Part shown: piece after piece, positions 1-10,471 of the stretch
How positions within the stretch are numbered: position 1 is the first letter of the stretch
How the letters are laid out: every line of letters starts with the position of its first letter
Source: Botrytis cinerea B05.10
Taxonomy: Eukaryota > Ascomycota > Leotiomycetes > Helotiales > Sclerotiniaceae
Assembly: GCF_000143535.2 (NCBI RefSeq)
Contig: NC_037311.1
Coordinates: forward strand, 496,001 to 560,000
DNA: 64,000 nucleotides
Reading direction: 5' to 3'
Translations under genes and position numbers: made by a program
Notes under the pieces: generated by a model
Seen by the model: the letters and a program-made list of their open reading frames with translations, nothing else
Told to the model about the DNA's origin: nothing
Database searches by the model: none

Positions 1-32
1 TAGAGCTATTTGTTTATACTGCATACTGAAAT

Positions 33-144
33 GTATCTATCTATCTATCTACCTATCTAGGTGTACTCGCGCACTCCACTGTGATAGCGTCAACACTATT
101 ATTATTACTACTACCTACCTACCCACGAACGAACGAACGAACGA
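33..144. repeat. TATC/ACCT/ACGA tetranucleotide repeats
   Basis: Three short tandem tracts lie close together: a TATC/CTAC-type tract at 33-60, an ACCT tract around 111-122 and an ACGA tract of about five units at 125-144. These are read directly from the sequence. Confidence 0.85.
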
Positions 145-410
145 CTAACTCCAAGCACGAGAATATCCATTCGCTTGTCTCTCTTTCCCTGCCCATCCTA
201 TCTAGTGCACAGGTATCCTTACTTATTACTCACTTGTTACTTGTATTACTCACTCGCCCACTACCTACCTCCCTACCCGTCAACATCTCAAATAAATATG
301 TGTAGGGAGAACACCCGGAATTTCGCGAGTTTTGGCTTGTCGCGTCGTCGGCTTGGCGGTACGCTAGGAAATCGCCCTAGGACTTGTCCGATGGGTGGGC
401 GTGGCGTGGC

Positions 411-510
411 TTTGCTTTGCTTTGCTTTGCTTGGGTTGGGTTTTTGCGGAGGTATTCGGTCCGTTCCTGGTGCGGGCGTGGGCGCGCTGTAGTGTAGTGT
501 AGTGTAGTGT
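411..510. repeat. TTTGC and TAGTG pentanucleotide repeats
   Basis: Four tandem TTTGC units start at 411, and four tandem TAGTG units lie at about 490-510. Both are read directly from the sequence. Confidence 0.85.
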
Positions 511-812
511 GTTTTATGGATGATGGGGGTTTAGATATGTAGGTTGGTGGGTGGGTTGGTGGGTGCGCTCGGCTGGGTGCGATGAAGAGGTAAGGTTGTA
601 TACTGATAGAGACGGGGAATTTGGATTGGTGAATGTGTAGGTGGGTAATTGGGTGGTGGGTGTTGGCTGTGCGGGACTGTATATGTATGTATGTATGGGC
701 TCTGAGTACATAGGAAGATATGTGTAGATGGAGATGGACGAGGTAGGCTAACCTTAGTACATCCAGCTCGGAGAGTTCTTAAAGACAAAGCTTTTTAGGG
801 CGTGGATTCGAT

Positions 813-840
813 ACCTACTTACCTACCTACCTACCTACCT
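813..840. repeat. ACCT/CTAC tetranucleotide microsatellite
   Basis: About six units of ACCT (one imperfect). The same motif in the opposite orientation recurs at 1463-1490 as GGTA units. Confidence 0.85.
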
Positions 841-1189
841 AAAGTTTGAGTACCTCGACTCGGAGGAGAGGAGCCAAGAAAATTACAGAGGTGGGGAAAG
901 GCTTGATGAGATGTTTAGCGGTAGGGTGTCTGGATATGTAATTGTGTGTATGGATGACATGGATGATTAGAGGAAAAGTATCTGTAAGTTCGATGCGGAA
1001 TTGGAATTATAACATGTGCATTATCGGCTACCTGCGAGCGATAGAAACGCTTCAGGGAATCGGGGAAAGCGACAGCGGTGCGAGGGACCGAGCGAGCATA
1101 AGCCATACGGATATCTATCTATCTATTGAAGCCAAGATTCCCCAATGCATTGTTATAGGGATCCCAAGGAATTTGATAATGAGGGGAAT

Positions 1190-1490
1190 ACATGCATGCA
1201 TGCATGCATGGAGTCCCGGTATCGACACATGCATTTGGATGGTGCTCAGAGGCGCGAATGCATTGTCATCCGGTCAGCTGTGTTTGTATGTGTATGTATA
1301 TGCATATGTGTATGTGTATGTATGATATGGATAGAGAAGATTTGCTTTCCAATACCGGTGCTTTGGGATTACATATCCCGCGCTGCAGATGTGTGTTTCC
1401 TGCTCCTCACAATTGCACATGATGGAAGCAGCATTGTTGCATATCCAACCCCGTCATTCGATGGGTAGGTAGGTAGGTAGGTAGGTAGGG
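1190..1490. repeat. ATGC, TGTATG and GGTA repeats
   Basis: A self-complementary CATG/ATGC tract (about five units) is at 1190-1210, a TGTATG-like tract at about 1280-1323, and a GGTA tract of about six units at 1463-1490. Confidence 0.8.
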
Positions 1491-1735
1491 ATAAGAGCGT
1501 GTGCTGGGAAGGGATTTCCTCCATGTAACCTTCGGATTGATATCGAGCTCGACACTATGCGTAATATCAGATTGTCCTCCTCTTTTAGGGTTATACCGCA
1601 ATGTGTACCTCGCGTTACATTACTATTCTCTAGAAGCAAAAGAATGACCTTTGGCTTTTTCATCCTTGGCCAGGCCGGCTTGCACTTGTACTCGTGCTGG
1701 GAGCACAGATTCGGAAAAATCATGTTGCATATCTA

Positions 1736-1762
1736 ACCCCTCATACCCCTCATACCCCTCAT
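1736..1762. repeat. Three tandem copies of a 9-mer ACCCCTCAT
   Basis: Three exact consecutive copies of ACCCCTCAT are visible. Confidence 0.9.
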
Positions 1763-4700
1763 TCCAGCCGCCGAATTCTCGATTGTCGCTTACGTTTTTG
1801 TTTGTTGGGTTTCTCCTCAATCCTGCCTTCGTTTTGGAAATGTCTACTATGATAGGTATATGTAAGATGGAGATATCAGCATGCTAATACCTCTCATCGG
1901 GTAGAGAAGAGCGGGAATTTGTTTTCTGTTGGTTTGGCTGGGAGATGGAGCATTATAGTTTGTGCTATCGATTATGCTCTGCTTTGTTTTGATTGGAGAT
2001 TGTTGTCTTGTGCAAATCGGTGCTTACTCGCTTGTCCCCTTATCTTATTTGCTTACCCCTCAACTCTTATCATCAGGAACAAGAAGTCGAAACACCGATA
2101 TTGATGGGTGGGCGGGGAGAAGAGGGAGGAGGATCTTTCTCGACACTTGCATTGCGTTTTGCATGGTTGGTTATGCAGGGAGTGTATTTCTTGAGCTAAT
2201 ATTTGGAGGTATCTTCTATTTATCCAAGTACTAATTATATTTGTTTTTCAAGCTCTTATGACTGACTAGATGCTAAAATTGAAATACTAATAATGTAAGA
2301 TGTGTGAGTGGGAATCGGTAGCGGAGAGAGTGGGCGAGGAAGTAGGAAGTAGGAAGTACTCTCTCTTCTCCGTATACTTGTGCTGTACTTCATGCTGTCT
2401 TTCCAAGTTATATATTTTTGCTTGAACGTATTTATCAAGTCAAAATTTGGGATTGTATTCCATTTTAGTGACAAATCATATCTATCTGTTCTTCTACCCC
2501 TCATCATCAGAAACCAGAATCGAACCACCAACATCCAACCCCTCGTCTGCCACAAAAGCCACATTACTATCACATTATCACAATATCACATTCTTATCGA
2601 TCGGAGCCCCTCTCCTCTCTGCAGACTCGGTAATGGATGGGCGGGCTTTGACTCGTTTTATCATAAATGCATTGTGGTGCGGTTCACTTGATGCCGAATT
2701 AGCTTCAGCCTCGATGTACTTGTTGCATCCTGGCGGCATACCTATGGGTTAATGGATTTGGACGATTTTCAGTCTTGGCGGGTGTTTTTCTCATGTGAAA
2801 CGTACTTCACAGATTCTGTAATATCTTCTGATGAGCTGAGGCTCTGTGCCGTAGTAGCAAAGAAACGAATTTATTCATTCATTTAATTAATCCTTTGGTT
2901 GGCCTTTTCATATCACTAAAGTCGAAGGATCGATAGAGATTTTTATATACGGAATTGACCCTTGTTCTTCATCAAGTACTACGATAATATCAAATCCACA
3001 TCTTCTTCCAATGGTTACACTAGGCGCGCGGGCAAGACGACGACCATCCTTCAAACTTCACATGCTCTCCATCCGTCGCTTGTCTATCAATTCGAAAAAT
3101 GGTTCCAACTTTAACGTTACATTCCACTCGTTAGTGGAAAGTATATCGAGCGTCGCCTGAATTCCTTCATCATCCTAGTGGTGGCGAGGTCGCATCTTAA
3201 TTAGCACTTCATCTCCATTTATCCCATATCATTTATACATTCCCTGATCGGTCGTCTCGGGGGTTGAGTTGAGGTCGTTTGCCGCTGGACCGGGTTCCTG
3301 CGAATGGCGTCTCTGCATATAATCATAGGGCTGCGTATAAAATATCTTCCGACGAGAGATCTACACGAGGCGCTTTTTCTTGGCGCCCGATGGTTATTTC
3401 CTGAAACTGAATACGATTTTCTTTCTTTCTTTTTTTTCTTTCTGATCCACATCCCATACGATCACAATCTCTTCGAGTCTTGAAGATCTTCGTGATGGTT
3501 TCTAGCGGGTTGAAATATGTCTGCCTTGAGCAACATCGTCCCCGATTCGTCGATTTACGGACTTGGTCAATACTAGAGATTTAGTTTCGCGCTTGCTTGA
3601 GAGAGTTTGATGACGTTGATTTTGATTCGCTCGAATGGATGGAGGCGTTGTTATTTGCGCGGATAAAGTATCGCGCGGGACTAAATAATTACACCTCATT
3701 TATTGCTGTTGGCTCCCGCTAGCCCGTCCCTCTGCTCTTTCTTACCTAATATCTATCCAGCAAGGTCATCGACAAGCAAGGAAATTGCATAGACAATACT
3801 ATGGTATACGGAACAGAGTAGCTCGAGAGTAGTACTCTCACAGCCAATGTTTTGATATCTTTCTGGCCCCGCAAATTTCCATCTCACAAAATCCGATCAT
3901 TTGCCGAGATCTCTTTCAGCATGCATCTCACATTCCACATCTCCGCCCCGCTGTCCAGCGTCAAATCCCACGCTTCTTACCTATTACAATCTTCCGCGTG
4001 TATATACATCATGTCTGTCATGTAAAATTTCCTCGAGCCCTTTCTCCTTTGATCATAGCCCGATGTATGCGCACGGAACATTATTCCGCGGACGAGGCAT
4101 TGCTGCCCCATAAAAAGGATTTCTGTTCGGAGAATGAGCATCGGAAAGTCGTGCCGATGTGGATGGCAGGTGTGGATTATGATGTCGTGTCGTGGCAACG
4201 CGTTTGTGGGTGGGGTTGCTTGGTGGCTAGTAGGTGGAACTGGATGTTGAAGTGGAGGTAGGAGTTTGTTATTAGGTAAGCATGGATGGGGATGAAGTAA
4301 AATGGAAAAAGGGGGTGGATGAGAAGCGAGCGGGATACAGTACACGTGATAATGGCAAGGTAGTGACTGCTAGAATGCTCTTTGGGATTGCGCGCTTGGG
4401 GTTTCGTGTCTATTAGTATACTAACGCATCTCCATCCGTAAATAGAGCTAGAATTTAGAGATCGAGTAGTGAAATTGTCAGATCCTAGAAATTTATTGGT
4501 CTATTTTTGAAACTGAAACGCGGATGACGAAGATGACTAGTACATGCTTTGATGATGCAGTTCTGTAACTGGTGAAATTGTCAATTTCAAAACGTTGTTT
4601 AGAATTGAAAATCGTTATTGGGACTATGCTCGGGGCGCGAAAATAAAGTAGTCATCGCATCCACTGCCTCATATCTCATCGTCTGGGTCATCAGACACGA

Positions 4701-7108
4701 AAAGCATTGTTTTTATTTATAGACTATGTTCTCTTCTTCTGTCGATCAATAATACTATACTGACTCACTAGGCTCGTGTGTGTGCTCTGGAAGCTACCAC
4801 TTCCTTGTCGTCTCACGCAACTCGCACGTTGCAGTTTTGAAACTTCGTGAAGAATATTTGAGATTGATTCTCCATTTGCTATTCTCTCACACTTCTATAT
4901 GTAGATTCTATATGAAACGATAGAAGAGATGTCGGGAAGTATGGGTTTTCAATGACTGGGGAGATTGGTCTTGCAGGGATATGTCGTATTATACTTAGAG
5001 CGAAAAGGGGTGAGTTAGGATGCGCGAGGCGGGGTGGGGGTAGAAGAATTCATAGTGTGGAAGTGCGGAAGGAATGGACTCAAGAGGAAGATAGTATGTA
5101 ATCGTTATGAAAACATGTCATGGTGACGCAGAAATAGTTGTTTTGTTATTTGGATACCGAATAGAACTTCTAGCTATCATGGGATCAATGGGAATGTGAA
5201 TCATTTATCTAGTCTCATTCACGTTTTTCAAGATTTCAACGGAAACCCGAGGCTGTGATGTAGAAAATGCAATTCCTGGAGTGAAATTACATTTCATAGG
5301 ATAATCATGCTTTTGAAGTACGCCGTACGGATATCAAAGGTTTTGCATCTAGCCAGCCACAAATGGATGATAGGAAATACAAGATTGGGAGGCGTAGAGA
5401 TTTGTTTATGTCTAGCTTGACTTGATGCGAAGGCTCGCGTATTCATATAGGGTTTTCCCCGTAGATGAATTCTTTGGGGTGTTCGAGTATCTCTTCTGTG
5501 TGAATAGATTCATGATTTTGGACTGGATGGGGTGGTTGCTCTGTCGATTGAGACTGTGTTGGTGAGGTCTATGTGAAGTGAAGTGTGTGAAGTATAGCTA
5601 TGCAACTCTCAGGTGGAGAGAGCGCAGGGTACAAAATGACAATTCAAAAAGGCAAGTGAAAATCTAGTGCAATAGAGATATGTTTCTCTTCCTCAATAAT
5701 CTTTCGGGCATCAATATTGGAGTTATTACATCTGGGATGTTATTGGATTTTGCAGATTTGTTGAGAAGATGAAATTTGTAATGGCAAAGAATGGCGTAGA
5801 CAGGGAAGAAAGGGATGGGGGAAAAAGAATATCATCCATCTTTGGGAGTTCTACATAATTAAATGATGACATAGACGGCACATTGACTAGACATTGAATC
5901 ATGAGAACTAATTTCACGTCGAGGTGATGTTGAATAGCGACCTAGATTCTGGGAGACTGACTTCGGGCATTAAAGCCGAGAATTAAACATCCTAGAGAAT
6001 GAGAATAGTCATTTGGGCGAAGTATACATTGTTGGGAATGTGAATCCTTAAACTATAATTTAAAACAGCTTTAAAGCTAGTTTAGATAAGTACGATATTC
6101 AGCATTTTGATCAAAATGATAAATTCATCTGTAAGAATTAACCTCATAATCAATATTGTACAAGATTTCTTGATGACCCTGTGGCTGACATCGTCCACCG
6201 ATAATCCTGGTCCCTTCGATATTAGATCGGTACAGTAAACTTCACGGGAGACTGAACGAGTTTTTGGCCTGCGAATGGAGAAACCAATCCTCGTGAGCAA
6301 TTTTTTGTGGTGTTATACTGTCCTATATCTGACTGTACATCATCCTAACCACACAATTCTGAACTCGGAGTTGAGAGAATCATTTTGTACTGGTGAGAAA
6401 ACCCTCCTCCTTCCGGAGCAAGAAGTGGGCGTTGCTCAAGGTCAATGGCGCTTTCAAGCAAAAAGAAAATTGTATCGCGTGTTTTTTTGGGTGCTCTTCA
6501 GAGCTTCGTATTTCTGCGAGCTCGGTTGACGGTGGTGGGTGTAGAAGTGGACTTAGCGAACGCAGAAGTAATTGGGGCGAAGGAGAGAGAGGGATGCATG
6601 GATACGTTGATCGATGGAAGGATGGACGATATGGTACTGGTGCTTAAAGTAAGAAGTGCACTCTCACAGAAAGGCAAATAGAATAGGTTTTTTGACTTCA
6701 GCTTATAGATGAGCTTAAACAAATTTTGACATTTTCCTTCGCCTGTCTGAATACATTGACGTGAAAAAACTTTCTCAAACACTATTCCATACTTCTCAAA
6801 GGCTAATATAATTCAGAGAAGTTGTGTTGATTAACCGAATCAAAAAAGTTCCCTTGGGTAGATGTCCAGTTTCATTAATTAATTGACTCTTCTTGATGAT
6901 CAATCCACATAATTTTATATGATACCAGATGAAAATTCTTTAGCCACTCCAATGAACATCATCAAAATGATTTCTCGAACGTTTTGCCGCGTCTTCTAAT
7001 ACTTAGAAAGAGATACATGTGCCCAGAGATTTTCAGACATTCAACCTCTCGTTTTCTCAAATATATCCGAATAAAATTTCCTTTTGAATCGTCGAGGATA
7101 TTGTAGCA

Positions 7109-7402
7109 CTATTCGATATTCATCCAACGGATGAACCCCAGATGTCTCATATAATACGTCATGAATTCTTTATAATGAGTGAGAGCCTCTGGGAAGCTTT
7201 TATCCACAAGCTCTAGATATGTGAGACACTTCCGCCAAGGTTGAAAAAGGAATGTGGGTATTCTCCTGACTTCCACCAAATTCATAAGGGGTGTTACTAC
7301 GCCAAATTTACCTATCATTTCAAGATATAGCGATGGCGGGGTTGGAGACTCTTGAGGTTGGTATTGTCTCATCGTTGCTGCCACAGCAAAAGTCCACAAC
7401 AA
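7109..7402 (-). pseudogene. Possible remnant of an F-box/LRR-like gene
   Basis: A minus-strand frame of about 97 codons has the texture of fungal F-box-associated repeat proteins: alternating hydrophobic positions, basic and Trp-containing stretches, and motifs such as PWRKCLTYLEL. It has no start context and no second half. The upstream minus-strand frame up to 7511 is in another phase. I cannot identify a family. It could equally be chance coding in AT-rich DNA, so this is a weak call. Confidence 0.25.
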
Positions 7403-7469
7403 CGTTCCGGATGACTTTGGAATTTAAGTCCAAAGTTTCGGTACTGCGTACATGCCATAAGCTTGAGCA

Positions 7470-7477
7470 TATAAATA
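7470..7477 (+). promoter_or_regulatory. Putative TATA box of the Thr-rich secreted protein gene
   Basis: TATAAATA lies 66 bp upstream of the ATG at 7544, a usual distance for a fungal core promoter. Confidence 0.4.
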
Positions 7478-7543
7478 TCGCGCTGTATCCTTCAATCATG
7501 AAGATATACACATTCGTGCCTGCCAGAATCTTCCCCCTTCAAT

Positions 7544-8796
7544 ATGACACGGATCTCAAATTTATCTCAGCTCTTTTGCGCGCTCGTTTTTGGGGCGCAA
7601 GTACATGCTGCTAATATTCCACAAGCATTGCAACCTGATAGACGTCCTACAGTTCGTCCCTCTCCAATTGTAGATCCTACCCCTATAACATGTACTACAT
7701 CGACCATTAGTATAGGATGTGGAAGTATGTATATCCGCTTTCTGATTATCTTTTTATCTCAACTTCTGACACTCATTTATTTTTTATTCTTCAAAACGCA
7801 ATAGCTCTTTCCTTCTCCAGCAGTTTTTAACCTTCTCTAATAGGAAATGCTTGCCAAAGTGCCTGGGCAACAGCTTTCACGTCGTCTAATACCTACGTAA
7901 AATCATTCTGCTCCTCATTTACCTCCTCAGGACGCAGAAATACCCTTGCATTTGACAGTAGAGGACCCGCAGGCGCATGCACAAAAGGTCTTGGCAATGC
8001 TGCCATCCAGTCCTCCATCTCATCAGTTTGTTCATGTTACGCTGGCCCCGGAGTTCCAACCACCGCATTCGTAACAATCTGTCCTACCTGTCCATCAATC
8101 CGAACGCAAACCGTCACAACATCTGTACCCACTACCACTACTATTGTTCGAATTGCCGATGGAAGTGTCAAAACAATAACTACTATCGTGACACTAGTCG
8201 TCGACCCACCACCACCAAATCAGATTACTACCACAACCACGCAATTTATAACGCGTTCAGATCTCTCAGCATCTTGTACCACTACGACAAATGTCCTAAC
8301 TACAACCCTAGTTACAGCCATCTACGACTATTTCACCTATATAACCACCACCACCTATCAAGCAGGTCGTTATCCATGTGATACTACACCTTGGCAATCA
8401 CCGAGCGCAACTACCGTTACATTGTACACACCATACTGTAATCAAATATCCGAACATATTATTACAATAACCAGTACTGTTACTGCCGGTCTCCCATTGC
8501 TGCCTCCATCGTCCGCAACATGTGAGCCAGCGAGTATAACAACGGTAACTTTAGTAATTGATCCTCTACCCATCGAACATACAACTACCGAGACAGTAAC
8601 GGGTGGAATTTGTACAGTTACGACAACAGAGACAAGTACTACTACTTGGGATGATAATGGATTTTGGCCAACACCTACTCAGTCGACTTTCTCGCCAATT
8701 ATAATTGATGATGGGGGGTTGACTTGGAGGGAAACTTTGGCGGCGCCAAGTCAGGCTACTAGCACAAGCATTTCAGTGAGAGAAGAGGAAGGTTAA
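7544..8796 (+). CDS. Secreted Thr/Ser-rich, Cys-containing protein (hypothetical)
   Basis: Two exons, 7544-7724 and 7844-8796, separated by a 119-nt intron with a GTATGT donor and TAG acceptor. The join keeps the frame and gives 377 residues. The N-terminus has a short polar start and a hydrophobic run (QLFCALVFGAQVHA) typical of a signal peptide. Residues about 60-140 hold eight or so cysteines, including CSCYAG and CPTC. From about residue 145 the chain is dominated by Thr/Val/Pro repeats such as TTTT and TVTLV, the pattern of O-glycosylated cell-wall or extracellular fungal proteins. No catalytic motif is seen, and there is no clear hydrophobic C-terminal GPI signal. The family is not recognised. 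The Thr-rich half is low complexity, so homology there would mean little. Confidence 0.7.
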
Positions 8797-9155
8797 GTCC
8801 TGGGCTAGAATGAGATATGTAACATTGGAAAAATGGCTGTCAGGGGAAGATATGGGGAGTTGATAGAATCTATGAAAATGTTCTGTGGAAAAGAAAAGAG
8901 GATATTGATTTTGAAGCTTGAATTCTTGAATTGATTTTTCTAACCTAATTCTGATAGTGCATAGATCTTATCTGAGATGTCATATTGTGGAACCTTGGAG
9001 AACTCACTTTTTTAGGAAAATAATCAATTGAAGAAAAAAGAAGAGCAAAATTAAATACAAGAAAAGCAAAAAGCCCAACTCCAAACGCCAAACTCCAAAA
9101 CGCCAAAAAAGAACAAATAGAACAAATAGAATAGACAAAAAGAAAAAAAAAAACA
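8797..9155. other. Convergent intergenic, no feature seen
   Basis: This is the 3' flank shared by the secreted-protein gene (plus) and the coiled-coil/membrane gene (minus). It is purine-rich, with A-runs around 9010-9150. No gene is seen. Confidence 0.5.
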
Positions 9156-10471
9156 CTATACATCCATATCAATCCACCCACCCAACCACCGATCCATCTC
9201 CCCCTCCACCCATCCCGCCACCACCTCCACCACCCCATCCGCCCACTCAATCCCCTCCCCCTCCTCTCCCCCCGAGATGTAATTGTTTGCCCGAAGGCGG
9301 AGAAACAGAACCAAGACATAAGCTCCGAAGAGCGCCAAAAGAGAGAAGAAAATGATCTTCTGTGCCCGAAGGCGCCAACGACGTTCCCGAAGGTCCATCT
9401 CTCGCTCCCGGAGGCGCACACCAACTTCCATCTCCGTTATACGGAGGTAATGGCTCTGATTTTACAATTAGAAATTGGACATTCAGGGGCGCATTTGGAA
9501 GAGTTTGCTTACAAGCCTCATTTGCTCCAGTTGGAGCCCGGCAGCCCGCACCGTCTCCCCCTCCCGCAGTTGGTGTTCCTGAATGTACTGTTAGCTTGGA
9601 ACAATTTGATCATTTGGAAAAGTATAGTAATTTCAAACAATAAAATCGTTTCAAACAACCAAGTGACTGAGGTGAATTAGACCCACGTAGACAATCACTT
9701 GATTGTAAAGCCTCAGAGCAAATTGGACAATAACAAGTATTCAGATAACCAAATGGATTAAAACATTGAAAGGTGGATCATAAAAGTTAACTCACAAATA
9801 AAAGGAGGTCCCTCTCCTCCTCCACGGAACAACCATCACCTTGGTTCGTCAAATGTATGCGGTGATGGTTGTTGGTGAGGGTCAGAGGAAGAGAGGGAAC
9901 CTCCGCCGCGGCGGCTCGACGACGTTCCGAGCGAGGCTGGTATCTTTGACGATTCTATATAAGACAACTGTCAGCAATGTGCAATGCTGAGTAAGACACC
10001 AATGTCTGACCCAAGGCCCAGCATCTCAACAGAGTGTTCAAGTTCGTCTTTGAGCCGGTGACACACTCACAGCCCAAAGGATAGAACGGAAGCGGACTGG
10101 CCGGTGAAACACTCGCAGCACAGGACCATAGTACTCGGCAAGCTCCTGACGCTCCGCCCGGGTGAAACTGCATCCCGAGCGTCCAACTATGCCTACATTT
10201 AAAAGTAGGATTTCGCTTCTTTTTTGAACAACTGTTTCATACGAGGCAACTGCTCCTTGAAAAGTCTGAGGACGACTCCCCCATACCAAAGTAGGCTGGT
10301 CTGATGATCCCACTGATCCAATAGGAGTCGTACATGCCCAAGTTATTCAAGAAGGAGGAATGGTAATGCAACTCCCATTGGGGATATTACGCCAAGTATA
10401 TAGAGAAAGTGAAGGCTGGCAGACCAAGGGAGGAACATTATGAAATGGTGTCTTACCTCTGATCCCGGCAT
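9156..10471 (-). CDS. Five-exon coiled-coil plus membrane-segment protein (hypothetical)
   Basis: Reconstructed from splice signals on the minus strand. The exons are 10471-10457, 10295-10071, 9954-9796, 9578-9513 and 9455-9156. Donors are GTAAG(A), GTGAGT, GTGAGT and GTAAGC; acceptors all end in AG. Every junction falls in phase 0 and the joined frame has no stop, giving 254 residues. The first exon codes only MPGSE. Exon 3 is Arg/Ala-rich. Exons 4-5 are charged, Arg/Glu/Leu-rich and coiled-coil-like (LREREMDLRERRWRL), followed by a hydrophobic stretch of about 20 residues (FFSLLALFGAYVLVLFL) and an acidic, Trp-containing tail. This suggests a tail-proximal single-pass membrane protein. No family is recognised. 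The 217-nt third intron could hide a further exon, and an upstream 5'-UTR intron ending at TATATACAG is plausible. Confidence 0.5.
9804..9904. repeat. Long imperfect inverted repeat (hairpin)
   Basis: AACAACCATCACC at 9828-9840 is the exact reverse complement of 9861-9873, with a 20-nt loop. Outside this core, 9804-9820 (GGAGGTCCCTCTCCTCC) is a near reverse complement of about 9884-9904, so the imperfect stem spans about 100 nt. It abuts a GC palindrome, CCGCCGCGGCGG, at about 9903-9914. It lies inside the predicted third exon of the coiled-coil gene. Confidence 0.7.

Larger units (their letters stand above)
1..7543. other. Gene-poor region with microsatellites
   Basis: No convincing protein-coding gene is visible in this 7.5 kb. 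The short open frames on both strands are built from simple repeats or are under about 130 codons, with no recognisable domain. The first 2 kb is unusually rich in tetra- and pentanucleotide repeats (listed separately). Beyond 2 kb the sequence is AT-rich and unremarkable apart from a possible gene remnant at 7109-7402. Long gene-free stretches of this kind in fungi often carry long leaders of regulatory genes or non-coding transcripts, but nothing in the sequence shows which applies here. Confidence 0.5.

Noticed and set aside
8945..9424. Minus-strand open frame of 159 codons
   Set aside because: It overlaps the last exon of the coiled-coil gene in another phase, and its tail is low complexity with a Phe/Ser-rich composition typical of shadow frames.
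9362..9643. Plus-strand open frame of 93 codons with PEG repeats
   Set aside because: It is antisense to exons 4-5 of the better-supported minus-strand gene and has no splice-supported extension.
9602..9770. Cys-rich minus-strand stretch (CYCPIC) inside intron 3 of the coiled-coil gene
   Set aside because: It looks like a zinc-finger piece, but no AG acceptor precedes it, so it cannot be joined as an exon with normal splice sites.
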